64,000 nt of DNA, taken from Zavarzinella sp. GTDB lineage: Bacteria; Planctomycetota; Planctomycetia; Gemmatales; Gemmataceae. Within the stretch, counting starts at the first letter, position 1. Each line of letters opens with the position of its first letter. The notes beneath the pieces were generated by a model. That model saw only the letters and a program-made list of their open reading frames with translations, made no database searches and was not told where the DNA came from. Made by a program: the position numbers and the translations under genes. Of this stretch, positions 53,734 through 62,605 are shown in pieces. Location: NCBI GenBank assembly GCA_041399155.1, contig JAWKTI010000001.1:2108001-2172000 (forward strand). Reading direction: 5' to 3'.

Positions 53734-54519
53734 ATGCGATTCTCTCCATATCTCCTTGTTGCAGCGTGCTTTACGTTGTCGTTGTCAACTACAACTCGTG
53801 CGGAAGAACCTACTGCCAAGTGGGTATCGTTGTTTGATGGTAAGTCGCTGGCCGGCTGGACACCCAAAATTAAAGGATACGATTTCGGCGAAGATCCCAA
53901 CCAGACCTTCCGCGTGGCCGATGGTGCCATTCAGGTGAATTACGACAAATACAAAGACTTCGGTGGGCAATTCGGCCACCTGTTCTACAAGGACAAATTC
54001 TCCCACTATCGGCTGAAAATTGAATATCGATTCATCAAAGATCAGTGCCCAGGTGGACCAGGCTGGGCCACCCGCAACAGCGGGGTGATGCTGCACTGTC
54101 AGGATCCCAAAACCATGCGAAAGGATCAGGATTTCCCCGTTTCGATTGAAGCCCAGTTTCTTGGTGGGCTTGGTAAAGGGAAACGCACCACCTGTTCGGT
54201 GTGCACCCCTGGCACCAACATTGTGATGAAAAACAAACTGACCACGCAGCACTGTATCGTTTCCACTTCCAAAACCTACGATGGTGACCAGTGGGTCACT
54301 GTAGAGATTGAAGTCAATGGCTCCGGTGTAGTGAAACATATCATCGATGGCGAATCGGTGATGGAATACGAACAGCCACAACTGGATGAACGCGATGCAG
54401 ATGGCAAAAAACTAATTGTGGATGGTAAAAAACTGATTTCAGAAGGCTACATTTCACTGCAGGCCGAAAGCCACCCCTGCGAATTCCGCAAGGTGGAAAT
54501 CATGATTCTGAAGAAGTGA
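53734..54519 (+). CDS. Secreted DUF1080 (3-keto-disaccharide hydrolase-type) protein
   Basis: 261 residues from the ATG at 53734, which has GAGGT seven bases upstream. The signal peptide is YLLVAACFTLSLSTTTRAEE. The DUF1080 jelly-roll opens with the classic WVSLFDGKSLAGWTPK, then FRVADGAIQVNY, FSHYRLKIEYRF, GWATRNSGVMLHCQDP, FPVSIEAQFLGG, and closes with GYISLQAESHPCEFRKVEIM. All family strands are present. Known relatives act on 3-keto-glycosides; the precise substrate here is unknown. The parS-like site lies upstream. Confidence 0.9.
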   Translation: MRFSPYLLVAACFTLSLSTTTRAEEPTAKWVSLFDGKSLAGWTPKIKGYDFGEDPNQTFRVADGAIQVNYDKYKDFGGQFGHLFYKDKFSHYRLKIEYRFIKDQCPGGPGWATRNSGVMLHCQDPKTMRKDQDFPVSIEAQFLGGLGKGKRTTCSVCTPGTNIVMKNKLTTQHCIVSTSKTYDGDQWVTVEIEVNGSGVVKHIIDGESVMEYEQPQLDERDADGKKLIVDGKKLISEGYISLQAESHPCEFRKVEIMILKK

Positions 54520-54785
54520 GTTTCGCAAAGTGGCAGCGCATACTGCCGCTGAATTACCATGGACACCAGTTGGAAGCAGGTGCCACCATACACATCAGAG
54601 TTTGCGGGCGATTGATTCTACGCCCTACCCATGCTGCATTTTGAACAAAATATCTCCTTTCTGACCCAATCAACGTGTTTTACTTTTTCAGATGAATTAC
54701 CTCAAGGAAATGGTGAAAACAGCCGATTCGTTAAATTAGGCAAATTACACAATCAACACAAAACGTGTAAAAAGGGTACATTAAC

Positions 54786-56030
54786 ATGAACTTGCGATGG
54801 AATGCAGTCTATGTCTTTGCTTTGTTCATGACTACAGGCGTTGCTGTAGCACAAGATAACACATGGAGACCGATTGAATCCATACCAAGCCTGAATCAGA
54901 AAGTTGAAGAAGTGCCACTCCTGACAGAAGAATGGATGGAATGCCCACCTCAACTTCATAATGAAAACTTCTGGATCAGGGGAGAAGCAGTCGCTTTTAT
55001 GTTTCTACCCACGAAGATTCTTGGTTTGGCTGGATCGAGTGAATCCAACACCAATTCAGAACAATTGCTGACCAAAGCAAAATCCCTGTTTTCACTGTAC
55101 GATCCGATAGGTAGTAATCGCAGCGGTTACAAAATATCTGGCGGCTGGTGGGCAGATCAAGAAAAAACAGTTGGCTTGGAATTCAGCTATACTCGCTTGG
55201 ACGTTGGCGCAAATACACTGATCTTCAATCCTAATAATGGCTCCATTCCGCTCGAATTTTCGCGATTGATCAGTGTTCCCGTAACGATAGGGCGATTCAG
55301 TCGAATTTTTTATGTTCCAATTACGATTAAAGGTGCCTTCACAGCAAATTCGGAATTTACAATTGTTGAAAGAAACCATCAGGACTTTCAAGCGATGGGC
55401 AGGATGCTGATTTATGAAACCGAAGATTCACGAATGGATGCGTTATTCGGTTATCGAAGAATCACTCATGATGACCAGTTTCAGATCAGGTCAACTGTTT
55501 CAACGATCTTTGACAGATTCATTCCTGGCACAGAATTAAGATCCACTGATGATGTAGCTACCCAGAACACCTATGATGGCGCCATCCTGGGTATCAACTG
55601 GGAGAGGCATTTTGGCCCATGGCGAATTGATTTCAGACCAAAGGTATCTGTGCTGTACTGGCAACGATCGGTCACTCGAGACGGATCAACCACAGCAACG
55701 TTTACAGATGGATTCCGATTATTCTCTCGAGAAGGAACCTATACGTTAAACAGTGAAATTGGCACTACGCAAAAATCAAGTTGGACTGTTGTCCCGGAAA
55801 TCGACTTCCAGATTTCCAGATCGTTTGGGGAAAACATCCGAGTTTTTGCCGGACTATCTGGTGCGTATTTTCCTGAAATGGCAATGTCCATTAATCAATT
55901 ATCTTTGGGAATCAGTCCGGACAGAGTAGCGCCTGGGGAAACAGCAGATGCACCTTCTGCCATCACGAATCCTGTAAGCAAACCGATACTGCTATCAACG
56001 GCTTCATTGGGCATCGAGTTCCGTTACTAA
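54786..56030 (+). CDS. BBP7-family outer-membrane beta-barrel protein (second copy)
   Basis: 414 residues with a signal peptide (AVYVFALFMTTGVAVAQ). After a short linker the barrel opens with NENFWIRGEAVAFMFLP, corresponding to the SSFWVKVDYLLWLPK strand of the BBP7 protein at 18500. It continues with alternating strands (VGLEFSYTRLDVG, MDALFGYRRITHDDQFQI, WRIDFRPKVSVLYWQRS, IRVFAGLSGAYFPE) and ends SLGIEFRY with a C-terminal aromatic residue, as barrels inserted by BamA do. It lacks the Gly/Pro/Met repeat of the other copy. The gene is monocistronic, with a 266-base leader region of no clear structure except a possible GGCAG/CTGCC hairpin just after the upstream gene. Confidence 0.78.
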   Translation: MNLRWNAVYVFALFMTTGVAVAQDNTWRPIESIPSLNQKVEEVPLLTEEWMECPPQLHNENFWIRGEAVAFMFLPTKILGLAGSSESNTNSEQLLTKAKSLFSLYDPIGSNRSGYKISGGWWADQEKTVGLEFSYTRLDVGANTLIFNPNNGSIPLEFSRLISVPVTIGRFSRIFYVPITIKGAFTANSEFTIVERNHQDFQAMGRMLIYETEDSRMDALFGYRRITHDDQFQIRSTVSTIFDRFIPGTELRSTDDVATQNTYDGAILGINWERHFGPWRIDFRPKVSVLYWQRSVTRDGSTTATFTDGFRLFSREGTYTLNSEIGTTQKSSWTVVPEIDFQISRSFGENIRVFAGLSGAYFPEMAMSINQLSLGISPDRVAPGETADAPSAITNPVSKPILLSTASLGIEFRY

Positions 56031-56063
56031 TGCAAGTTCACCATTGACCAATAAGCCAGATTC

Positions 56064-57023
56064 TTAAAAATAATCAACAGCCACATTCCCACCGCACAAG
56101 ATCACCCCTACGTGGGCGAGGTTGTCCAGTTTCTGAAAAGCTTCTGCTCTTACTGCGGCCAGGCCAACTGCAGAGCTGGGCTCCACAATGATCTTCATCC
56201 GCTCCCAGATCAAACGCATATTTTGCAGAATTTCTTCTTCAGATACTGTCAGAATCTGCTGGACACCCTGTTGAATAATAGGGAAAGTAATTTCGCCAAT
56301 GTTCACCAGCAAGCCATCAGCAACGGAAGTGGCACCGGTGGTGTTGGCACATCGATCACCTGCCGCAATCGAACGTGCGGCATCATTCACATTGAGGGGC
56401 TCGGCACCAAAAACCTGAATCTTGGGCGATACCGCTTTCGCCGCAATAATTCCGCCGGAAAGCAGCCCCCCGCCACCAACGGGTATCACTACCGCATCCA
56501 GGTGGGGCACTTCCTGCAGTAATTCCAGAGTGGCGGTACCCTGCCCCGCAATAATGTGGGGATGATCAAACGGTGGGATCAGCACTGCACCTGTTTTCTT
56601 TGCCAGTTCATTACATACTTTCACCCGAGCTTCCACGTTGGGTTCGCATTCGGTGATCTGCCCACCATACTGCTGGACCGCCGCCTTTTTTACTGCAGGT
56701 GCGTTGTTGGGCATGACGATGTAACTGGTAATACCCAGTAGCTGGGCTGCTTTCGCAAGTGCCTGGGCATGGTTCCCCGACGAGTGGGTAACCACTCCTG
56801 CACGTTGCTGCTCTGGCGACAGTTGTAGCAGAGCATTCATCGCCCCACGGAACTTGAAAGAGCCAGTTTTCTGAAAATTTTCACATTTGAAGTACAGCGT
56901 GCGACCGCACAACTGATCGAATGTGGTGGAACGCAGCACCGGCGTTCGTTCGATCCAAGGTGCTAATCGCTGGCTGGCGGCTTCAACATTGGAAAACTGC
57001 ACACTTTGGGTGGTTTGCATCAT
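56064..57023 (-). CDS. Threonine/serine dehydratase-type PLP enzyme
   Basis: About 319 residues from the ATG at 57023 (GGGAG upstream; an ATG at 57083 would add 20 residues without homology). The PLP lysine lies in KTGSFKFRGAMNAL, the phosphate loop is GGGGLLSGGI, and VVTHSSGNHAQALAKAA is the substrate motif of the fold-type II dehydratases. Without a C-terminal ACT regulatory domain it resembles catabolic threonine dehydratase or serine racemase rather than the biosynthetic IlvA. It would form 2-oxobutanoate from threonine or pyruvate from serine. It is divergent from the ABC operon. Confidence 0.87.
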   Translation of the reverse strand: MMQTTQSVQFSNVEAASQRLAPWIERTPVLRSTTFDQLCGRTLYFKCENFQKTGSFKFRGAMNALLQLSPEQQRAGVVTHSSGNHAQALAKAAQLLGITSYIVMPNNAPAVKKAAVQQYGGQITECEPNVEARVKVCNELAKKTGAVLIPPFDHPHIIAGQGTATLELLQEVPHLDAVVIPVGGGGLLSGGIIAAKAVSPKIQVFGAEPLNVNDAARSIAAGDRCANTTGATSVADGLLVNIGEITFPIIQQGVQQILTVSEEEILQNMRLIWERMKIIVEPSSAVGLAAVRAEAFQKLDNLAHVGVILCGGNVAVDYF

Positions 57024-57125
57024 GATTGGTCTCTCCCAGTGGATGTTGTATCGCGCGAAAGCACGAATACTGGGGTTGTTCAATCCCCAAGATTGGGGTA
57101 ATCATCGAAAATAGGATGTTTACGG

Positions 57126-58082
57126 ATGGTTCTGGTGGAAAAACTGCGATTTGAGGCGGTTGTGGCAGGCTATGGGGCACGTAAGGTGCTGAACCATCTG
57201 AATTTTGCCATCCACGCAGGCGAAATCGTGGGGCTCCAGGGGATTAATGGGTGCGGCAAAAGTACCACCTTACAGTTGGCTGCGGGCTTGATGATCCCCA
57301 CTTCAGGAAACGTCACTCTGTGCCAGAAAAACACCCGCACCAGATCACGGAACAATGCTCAACTTTTTGGGTATGCCCAGCAGCACGTGGCTCTTTATGA
57401 AGAACTTTCCGTGGCACGAAACCTGCAACTCTTTGGCTCCCTTTACTCCTTATCTGGCAAGCAGTTACAGCAGAAAATTGCCCAATTGCTCGATTGTCTG
57501 AACCTGAAAGATCGTTCGAATGATCGCGTGCGAAATCTTTCTGGTGGCATGCAGAGACGTGTTCACCTGGCCTGTGCCATGTTGCATCAGCCACAAGTTC
57601 TGCTGCTCGACGAGCCCACAGCAGCATTAGATGAAGAATCTCGGGAGTTATTCCTGAAGATTTTTTCACAAATGAAAGAGAATGGGGTGGCAATTCTGAT
57701 GACCACGCATCAGAAAGATGAAGCATTACTCTGGTGTGATCGTGTTTTGCACATGGAAAATGGTTCAATTGTGGAGAAACACCCCCATAAAAATGAAAAT
57801 AACCTCATTTGCCTGGTGGGCTTGATGCCCGAACCATTGGATGAAATTGCCGAACGTCGTCTGCGTGACCTGCTGGCACCTGAAGTGCAACTGGAATTGA
57901 ACGACCGGCATTTTCGACTGAGTGCGTTTGAAGGTGACCTGCTGGGTTTCGCGCTGAGCTGGTTATATTCTGAGCAAATCCAGCCCGAAATGCTGGCGAT
58001 GTGCAATCAGGCAACGGCACACTTTCCCGCACCGAAGTGGTTGGCCGATGATCTGATTCCCACGGCGAGGTCGAGAGGATGA
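57126..58082 (+). CDS. ABC transporter ATP-binding protein
   Basis: 318 residues. Walker A is GINGCGKSTTLQ (~residues 38-49), the signature is LSGGMQRRV, and Walker B is VLLLDEPTAALDEES, with the switch His in MTTHQKDEA. The nucleotide-binding domain ends near residue 215. The last ~100 residues are an extension (DEIAERRLRDLLAPEVQLEL...) as seen in some ABC-2-type exporter ATPases. It overlaps the permease gene by ATGA at 58079-58082. It most resembles drug/polysaccharide exporters of the DrrA/CcmA group; the substrate is unknown. Confidence 0.92.
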   Translation: MVLVEKLRFEAVVAGYGARKVLNHLNFAIHAGEIVGLQGINGCGKSTTLQLAAGLMIPTSGNVTLCQKNTRTRSRNNAQLFGYAQQHVALYEELSVARNLQLFGSLYSLSGKQLQQKIAQLLDCLNLKDRSNDRVRNLSGGMQRRVHLACAMLHQPQVLLLDEPTAALDEESRELFLKIFSQMKENGVAILMTTHQKDEALLWCDRVLHMENGSIVEKHPHKNENNLICLVGLMPEPLDEIAERRLRDLLAPEVQLELNDRHFRLSAFEGDLLGFALSWLYSEQIQPEMLAMCNQATAHFPAPKWLADDLIPTARSRG

Positions 58083-59218
58083 AAGGGTGGTTGCTCGTTA
58101 CATGGGCCTTAACCGGCAAGGACTTACGCTTATTCCTGGCAGATCGGCGTGCGGTAGTGTTATGTTTTGCCGTTCCTGTATTACTGGCAACAATTTTTGG
58201 GATGATCTTTTCGCAGGATCAGACTGCACCCAAACGCCTGTGTGTGGTGCTGCACGTTGATCAAAGTGAAGAAGCATTACATATCAGTAATTTATTAGCA
58301 AACCATCCGGGTCTGGATGTAAAAACTGTTCCACATCTGGTGGGGGGCGAGCCTTTGCAGGATTCGTGGGCAAAACTGGCTCTGGTGATCACTTCCGATC
58401 TGTCAAAGCCTGAATCACCCCCAAAATACCAGATTTTCTACCACCCCACGGCACAGATGGAAGCTCAGCTTCTGGAAGGAGTGCTGATGGAAACAATTGC
58501 CAAAAAATGGACCGCTCACCTGCAACAACTGCCCACGGTGCGGGAGATGTTTCAATGTGAAAAAATAGCCGTAAACATTTCCCAGCAAAGCAGTTTCGAT
58601 GCGTACGGGCATAGTTTCACCGGTATGACGGTGCAATATCTGCTCTTCTGGGGACTGGAATGTGGACTGGTTTTTCTGCGGGAACGGCGCACCGGCATCT
58701 GGCAACGGATTCAGGCATCGCCAGTGACGATTTTTCAGGCACTGCTGGCCCGCACCCTGGCAACAGCAGTGATTGCACAAATGCTTATCCTGGTGATGTT
58801 TACAGCAGGAAACCTGCTATTTGGCGTACGGATCCACGGCACCATTCTGGCTTTTGGTGTGCTGAGTATCACCTGTTCTTTTCTGGCTGCCGCACTTGGG
58901 GTATTTGTGGCTGCAATCGGGCAGCACGAAGCACGCGCCCGCAGTTTGTTTGTCCTGGTCATCCTCAGTCTATCAATGTTAGGTGGGCTCTGGATGCCCG
59001 CCGGATTTCTGCCCACATGGGTAGATCGCCTGGCCCCACTGCTGCCCACCCGGTGGGCAATGGATGGTCTGCGAGAAGTGGTGATGGATGGGGGTAGTTT
59101 CCCCCAGATTGTCCCGCACTTGTTGGCGTTGTTAATATTCATCATGGGCTTTTTTGTGCTGGCCATCTGCCGGTTTACCTGGTTTGAAGCACAACAACGA
59201 AAAGGATTTCAACGATGA
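58079..59218 (+). CDS. ABC-2 type exporter permease
   Basis: 379 residues. TM1 is at ~23-42 (AVVLCFAVPVLLATIFGMIFS), then a ~150-residue extracytoplasmic domain. Five TM helices follow from ~195 to ~370, including LLFWGLECGLVFLRERRTGIWQRI with the coupling-helix motif and LGGLWMPAGFLPTWVDRLAPLLPT, the ABC-2 signature with NPTRWAMDGLRE-like residues. The large first loop places it with the YhhJ/DrrB class that exports drugs or lipids. Overlaps with the ATPase and with the downstream gene show a tight three-gene operon. Confidence 0.9.
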   Translation: MKGWLLVTWALTGKDLRLFLADRRAVVLCFAVPVLLATIFGMIFSQDQTAPKRLCVVLHVDQSEEALHISNLLANHPGLDVKTVPHLVGGEPLQDSWAKLALVITSDLSKPESPPKYQIFYHPTAQMEAQLLEGVLMETIAKKWTAHLQQLPTVREMFQCEKIAVNISQQSSFDAYGHSFTGMTVQYLLFWGLECGLVFLRERRTGIWQRIQASPVTIFQALLARTLATAVIAQMLILVMFTAGNLLFGVRIHGTILAFGVLSITCSFLAAALGVFVAAIGQHEARARSLFVLVILSLSMLGGLWMPAGFLPTWVDRLAPLLPTRWAMDGLREVVMDGGSFPQIVPHLLALLIFIMGFFVLAICRFTWFEAQQRKGFQR

Positions 59219-59805
59219 GAACACTTCTGATTATGGGTCTTTTGGCAGGGCTGATCTCTACTGCACTTGGGCAGACAACCCCACCAAAAGTGGAATTGAA
59301 ACTGGCCGATCAGTTCGACCAGCCGCACGATATTGCTGATTTCAAAGGAAAAGTGGTCATTCTGATTTATGGCGACCGCCACGCAGTGGATGAAAATTCC
59401 AAACTGGGCAACCAGCTTTACGTGTACTACCATCCGGATGCAAAAGATAAGCCACCTGCGGAAGCGAAAAATGCCCCCGTCATTGGTCTGGCAGGTGTGC
59501 CAGCCACCACCCCTGTGCCTGATGTTCGCGTAATCCCCGTTGCCTGCACTGGCAAAGTGCCAGAACTGGTGCTGACATTCGTCAAGCGTGAAGTGAAAAA
59601 GCAATCACCCGATGTGCCGGTCTGGATCGACTCACAGGAATTGATGCAAACGAAGTTCGGATTACGGGATAAGGAACCGAATATGGTTATCATCGATACA
59701 CAGGGCCGCTTGAGATTGAAAATCGCCGGCACGCCAGATAAAGATTCCATGCAAAAACTGGTGGATGTTGTCGACCGCATCCGCCGCGAAGCAATCGCGA
59801 AGTAA
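59215..59805 (+). CDS. Exported thioredoxin-fold-like protein
   Basis: 196 residues with a signal peptide (LLIMGLLAGLISTALG). Residues ~28-190 show a thioredoxin-like order: LADQFDQPHDIADFKGKVVILIYG, as in peroxiredoxin/YtfJ openings, then later QELMQTKFGLRDKEPNMVIIDTQGRLRLKIAGT, where a cis-Pro strand would be. There is no CxxC; the single Cys lies in VIPVACTGK. It is therefore unlikely to be a disulphide oxidoreductase. It is coupled by ATGA to the ABC permease gene, so it may be a periplasmic partner of the exporter. The assignment is fold-level inference. Confidence 0.65.
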   Translation: MRTLLIMGLLAGLISTALGQTTPPKVELKLADQFDQPHDIADFKGKVVILIYGDRHAVDENSKLGNQLYVYYHPDAKDKPPAEAKNAPVIGLAGVPATTPVPDVRVIPVACTGKVPELVLTFVKREVKKQSPDVPVWIDSQELMQTKFGLRDKEPNMVIIDTQGRLRLKIAGTPDKDSMQKLVDVVDRIRREAIAK

Positions 59806-60027
59806 AACGACCCACAGCCGACTTGTCACATTTTTCGTTTGCAAGTTGTCGCAAACACAGCTCTGCAATCCTTGAAAGAAGACCATATCCCGCTGAAACG
59901 GATGTAGATATTACGTCTTCTATTTCATTCCTCTTCTCATGCGTAATATTCCTTCAAACCGGGATTCATCTACCTGCAGTCCAACTTACAATACAATCAC
60001 CATAACAATTTGCATCCTGGAGTTTGT

Positions 60028-60819
60028 GTGTCTTTTCAACAGCCGTATCGAAGTCCGTTTGAATTACGCTGGCGCATGGCGGGGATCGAATTTCGAGTTA
60101 CCCCCACGTTCTGGATTATTGCACTGCTGATCGCGTATTTTGTCATTGGTCGCTTCCATCCTGCCTTAATGGCAGTTGATGTGGCGTGTATTTTTGTCAG
60201 TCTGGTGTTTGGCCTGCTGGTGCGTGGGCTGGTTTACCGGTCTTACGGCCTGCGATCCGTTGCGGTGCTCCAGGATCTGGGCAGCTCCGTCACACCGGAA
60301 GCGGAACCACCATTTACGATTCAGCGAATTGTTGCGGCATTATCGACTCCTGCGGCAGCTTTTGCTCTGTTCATGTTGGTGCGGATCACCAACAAGGAAT
60401 TCAACTGGGCCAGAAGCCACCCACCCTATACCGTTTTTGCTTACATCATTCTCTACTATGTCAACCTCGTGTGGGGAATTTTATCTCTGTTGCCTGTATT
60501 CCCCATGTCTGGTGGAGTGGTGATCAAAGAAATTCTCACCAAATTCTCACCAATTAACGGCCTGCGTGCCACCTTCATCCTTTCCTTCCTGATTGGTGCG
60601 GCGTATTGCGTGTACTGCATTATGGTCTTAACCAACAACATGGAAAGGGTGATGGTAACGAAAGATTTGCCGCTGCCCGCTAATCTCTTTGCAGCTTTCA
60701 TCTTCGGATTTCTGGCTTATCAGAACCTGATGATCCTCAATCATGTCAATCGCCAGATTAAACAAATCCGTTCTATCAGAAATGACACGGAATACATTGA
60801 TAAGGATGATTATCGCTAG
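60028..60819 (+). CDS. Site-2-protease (M50) homologue lacking all catalytic residues
   Basis: 263 residues from a GTG at 60028 with GGAG five bases upstream. The layout is that of planctomycete M50 rhomboid-like membrane proteins: N-terminal AGIEFRVTPTFWIIALLIA, six TM helices, and FAAFIFGFLAYQNLMIL near the end. Active members read VSILVHELGHALAAR at the first catalytic helix and LLPVYPLDGG at the second. Here the aligned sequences are VSLVFGLLVRGLVYR and LLPVFPMSGG, so both His, the Glu and the Asp are replaced by Gly62, Arg66, Leu63 and Ser161. The protein cannot bind zinc in the usual way and should be a pseudoprotease. It is convergent with cimA. Confidence 0.75.
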   Translation: MSFQQPYRSPFELRWRMAGIEFRVTPTFWIIALLIAYFVIGRFHPALMAVDVACIFVSLVFGLLVRGLVYRSYGLRSVAVLQDLGSSVTPEAEPPFTIQRIVAALSTPAAAFALFMLVRITNKEFNWARSHPPYTVFAYIILYYVNLVWGILSLLPVFPMSGGVVIKEILTKFSPINGLRATFILSFLIGAAYCVYCIMVLTNNMERVMVTKDLPLPANLFAAFIFGFLAYQNLMILNHVNRQIKQIRSIRNDTEYIDKDDYR

Positions 60820-60882
60820 TTTTGTCTATTGATTACTGGATATTGTTGACAATATGCCTTGAAGTGTGCCTGCTTGTGTTGC

Positions 60883-62445
60883 TTATTTTTCATCCTGATC
60901 GCGAAACATTTTGTACTCAATCGCATCGACCAGTGCCAGCCAGCTCGCCTCAATAATATTTTCACTGACCCCCACCGTACCCCAAACGTGGTGCTCATCG
61001 CGAGATTCAATTACCACGCGTACGCGGGCTGCCGTGCCTTCGCGAGCATTTACTACACGCACCTTGTAATCCATTAATTGCATCTGCGCTAAATTTGGGA
61101 AAACGGGCAATAATGCCTTGCGCAATGCACTATCCAGTGCATTTACTGGACCATCGCCATCGCTGACCGTGTGGTAAACCTGATCAGCCACTTTCAGCTT
61201 GATTGTGGCTTCCGTCACTGGCTCTGCTGGGTTTGCCTGTTCAATGTTCACCCGGTAGTGCACCGTTTCGAACCATGGGGTGTATTGGCCCAGGCACCGT
61301 TTCACCAGAAGATCAAACGAAGCCTCTGCTGCTTCAAATTCGTACCCCTGGTGTTCCAGTTCCATCACTCGTTGCAGAATTTGCTGCATCAAGGCTTTAT
61401 CGTTCTGGATATTATACTTCACTGTTTTAGTAAGGATTGTCGACTGGCCAGACAATTCGCTCACTAAAATACGGCGTTCATTCCCTACCAGCGTGGGGTC
61501 GATGTGCTCGTAACTGACCGGATTTTTCGCCACCGCGTGGGTGTGCATACCACCTTTGTGGGCGAACGCACTATTCCCCACATAGGGTTGGTTGTTACGA
61601 AAACTGAGATTCGCCAACTCGTAGACGTAGCGGGAAACCTCGGTCAGGTGGATCAGGCTGTCTGGCAACAACAGGTCATAGCCATATTTAATGCGCAAAT
61701 TGGCAATTACACTACACAAATCGACATTGCCGCACCGTTCGCCAATGCCATTGATTGTCCCTTGTACCTGGGTGGCTCCCGCAGCAACGGCGGCCAATGT
61801 GTTTGCAACCGCGACATCGCAATCGTTGTGGCAGTGGATTCCAACGGAACAGGGGATATTTTCTACCACGTGCTTGACAGTTTGCTGGATAAATTCCGGC
61901 ATCGAGCCGCCATTGGTGTCGCACAGAATCACACATTCTGCACCCGCCTGGGCTGCTGCCCGCAAAGTAGCCAGTGCGTATTCCGGATTGGCCCGGTAAC
62001 CATCAAAAAAGTGCTCGGCATCGTAGAACACCTGCCGGTTCGCTTCTTTGCAGACCCTGATCGTATCCGCAATCATGTTGAGATTTTCGTCGAGATCGGT
62101 ATTCAGAATTTCCCGCACCTGCATATCCCAGGTTTTGCCCACGATGGTGATCACGGGTGCGTTTGAATCGATCAACGCATTGACCCCCACATCGGTGCGT
62201 GCGTCGCTGTTTTTGCGGCGGGTCATCCCGAATGCGGTCAGTTTGGCGTGCTTCAGGGGTAACTTCATTACTTCCTGAAAATATTCTGCATCCTTCGGAT
62301 TTGATTGTGGGTAGCCACCTTCAATGTAGTCCACGCCAATATGGTCCAATTTCGCAGTCAGCAGTAGCTTGTCCTGCAGGGAAAAGTTCACACCCTCTCC
62401 CTGGCTCCCATCGCGTAGCGTGGTATCGTAAGTGACGATTCTCAT
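60883..62445 (-). CDS. cimA: Citramalate synthase
   Basis: 520 residues from the ATG at 62445 (GAGAA upstream). It is a LeuA-superfamily enzyme: VTYDTTLRDGSQGEGVNFS holds the metal-binding Arg-Asp, IHCHNDCDVAVANT the metal His pair, and QGTINGIGERCGNVDL the catalytic loop. The catalytic barrel ends near residue 330 and the C-terminal ~170 residues form the LeuA regulatory domain (NALDSALRKALLPVFPNLA). TTLRDG and the overall type are those of the CimA branch rather than LeuA or homocitrate synthase. It condenses pyruvate with acetyl-CoA to (R)-citramalate, the entry to isoleucine by the pyruvate route. An isoleucine-rich leader ORF and a terminator precede it. Confidence 0.93.
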   Translation of the reverse strand: MRIVTYDTTLRDGSQGEGVNFSLQDKLLLTAKLDHIGVDYIEGGYPQSNPKDAEYFQEVMKLPLKHAKLTAFGMTRRKNSDARTDVGVNALIDSNAPVITIVGKTWDMQVREILNTDLDENLNMIADTIRVCKEANRQVFYDAEHFFDGYRANPEYALATLRAAAQAGAECVILCDTNGGSMPEFIQQTVKHVVENIPCSVGIHCHNDCDVAVANTLAAVAAGATQVQGTINGIGERCGNVDLCSVIANLRIKYGYDLLLPDSLIHLTEVSRYVYELANLSFRNNQPYVGNSAFAHKGGMHTHAVAKNPVSYEHIDPTLVGNERRILVSELSGQSTILTKTVKYNIQNDKALMQQILQRVMELEHQGYEFEAAEASFDLLVKRCLGQYTPWFETVHYRVNIEQANPAEPVTEATIKLKVADQVYHTVSDGDGPVNALDSALRKALLPVFPNLAQMQLMDYKVRVVNAREGTAARVRVVIESRDEHHVWGTVGVSENIIEASWLALVDAIEYKMFRDQDEK

Positions 62446-62467
62446 AAGATTCTCAGAAATTAAAACG

Positions 62468-62497
62468 AAAAAACCCCCGAAAGTTGCCTCCGGGGGT
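62468..62497 (-). terminator. Rho-independent terminator (attenuator) in the cimA leader
   Basis: On the minus strand ACCCCCG and CGGGGGT form a 7-bp stem around the loop GAGGCAACTTT, followed by six T (62468-62473) and a further T-rich stretch. It ends 23 bases before the cimA ATG at 62445. No other minus-strand gene lies upstream for it to terminate, as xseA points the other way. It therefore acts within the cimA leader. Confidence 0.85.
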
Positions 62498-62524
62498 GAT
62501 ACAGTATACTGTTGTAAAACCACC
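62495..62524 (-). promoter_or_regulatory. Possible antiterminator in the cimA leader
   Basis: On the transcript GGUGGU (62524-62519) can pair with AUCACC (62500-62495) around an inner ACAG-UAUA-CUGU hairpin. This would take the first bases of the terminator's 5' arm. The same GUGGU can alternatively pair with GCCAC (62566-62562) within the leader ORF. The pairing was found by eye; no energies were computed. Confidence 0.45.
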
Positions 62525-62530
62525 GGTAAA

Positions 62531-62599
62531 CTACGTAATAATCGACGCAATAATCCATTGCGTGGCAATTATCGTAATCACTGGCAGTGCATAGTTCAT
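62531..62599 (-). CDS. Isoleucine-rich leader peptide upstream of cimA
   Basis: ATG at 62599 to TAG at 62533-62531 encodes 22 residues, beginning MNYALPV. Isoleucine stands at positions 8, 10, 11, 16, 17, 20 and 21, that is 7 of 22 (six ATT, one ATA), with one Leu and one Val as well. The ORF lies 34 bases before the terminator hairpin that precedes cimA, an isoleucine-pathway gene, as leader peptides do in the ilv and thr operons of enterobacteria. No clear Shine-Dalgarno is seen; translation may begin near the 5' end of the RNA. Chance enrichment cannot be excluded from one sequence, but content, place and neighbouring terminator agree. Confidence 0.75.
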   Translation of the reverse strand: MNYALPVITIIATQWIIASIIT

Positions 62600-62605
62600 C
62601 TGGAT

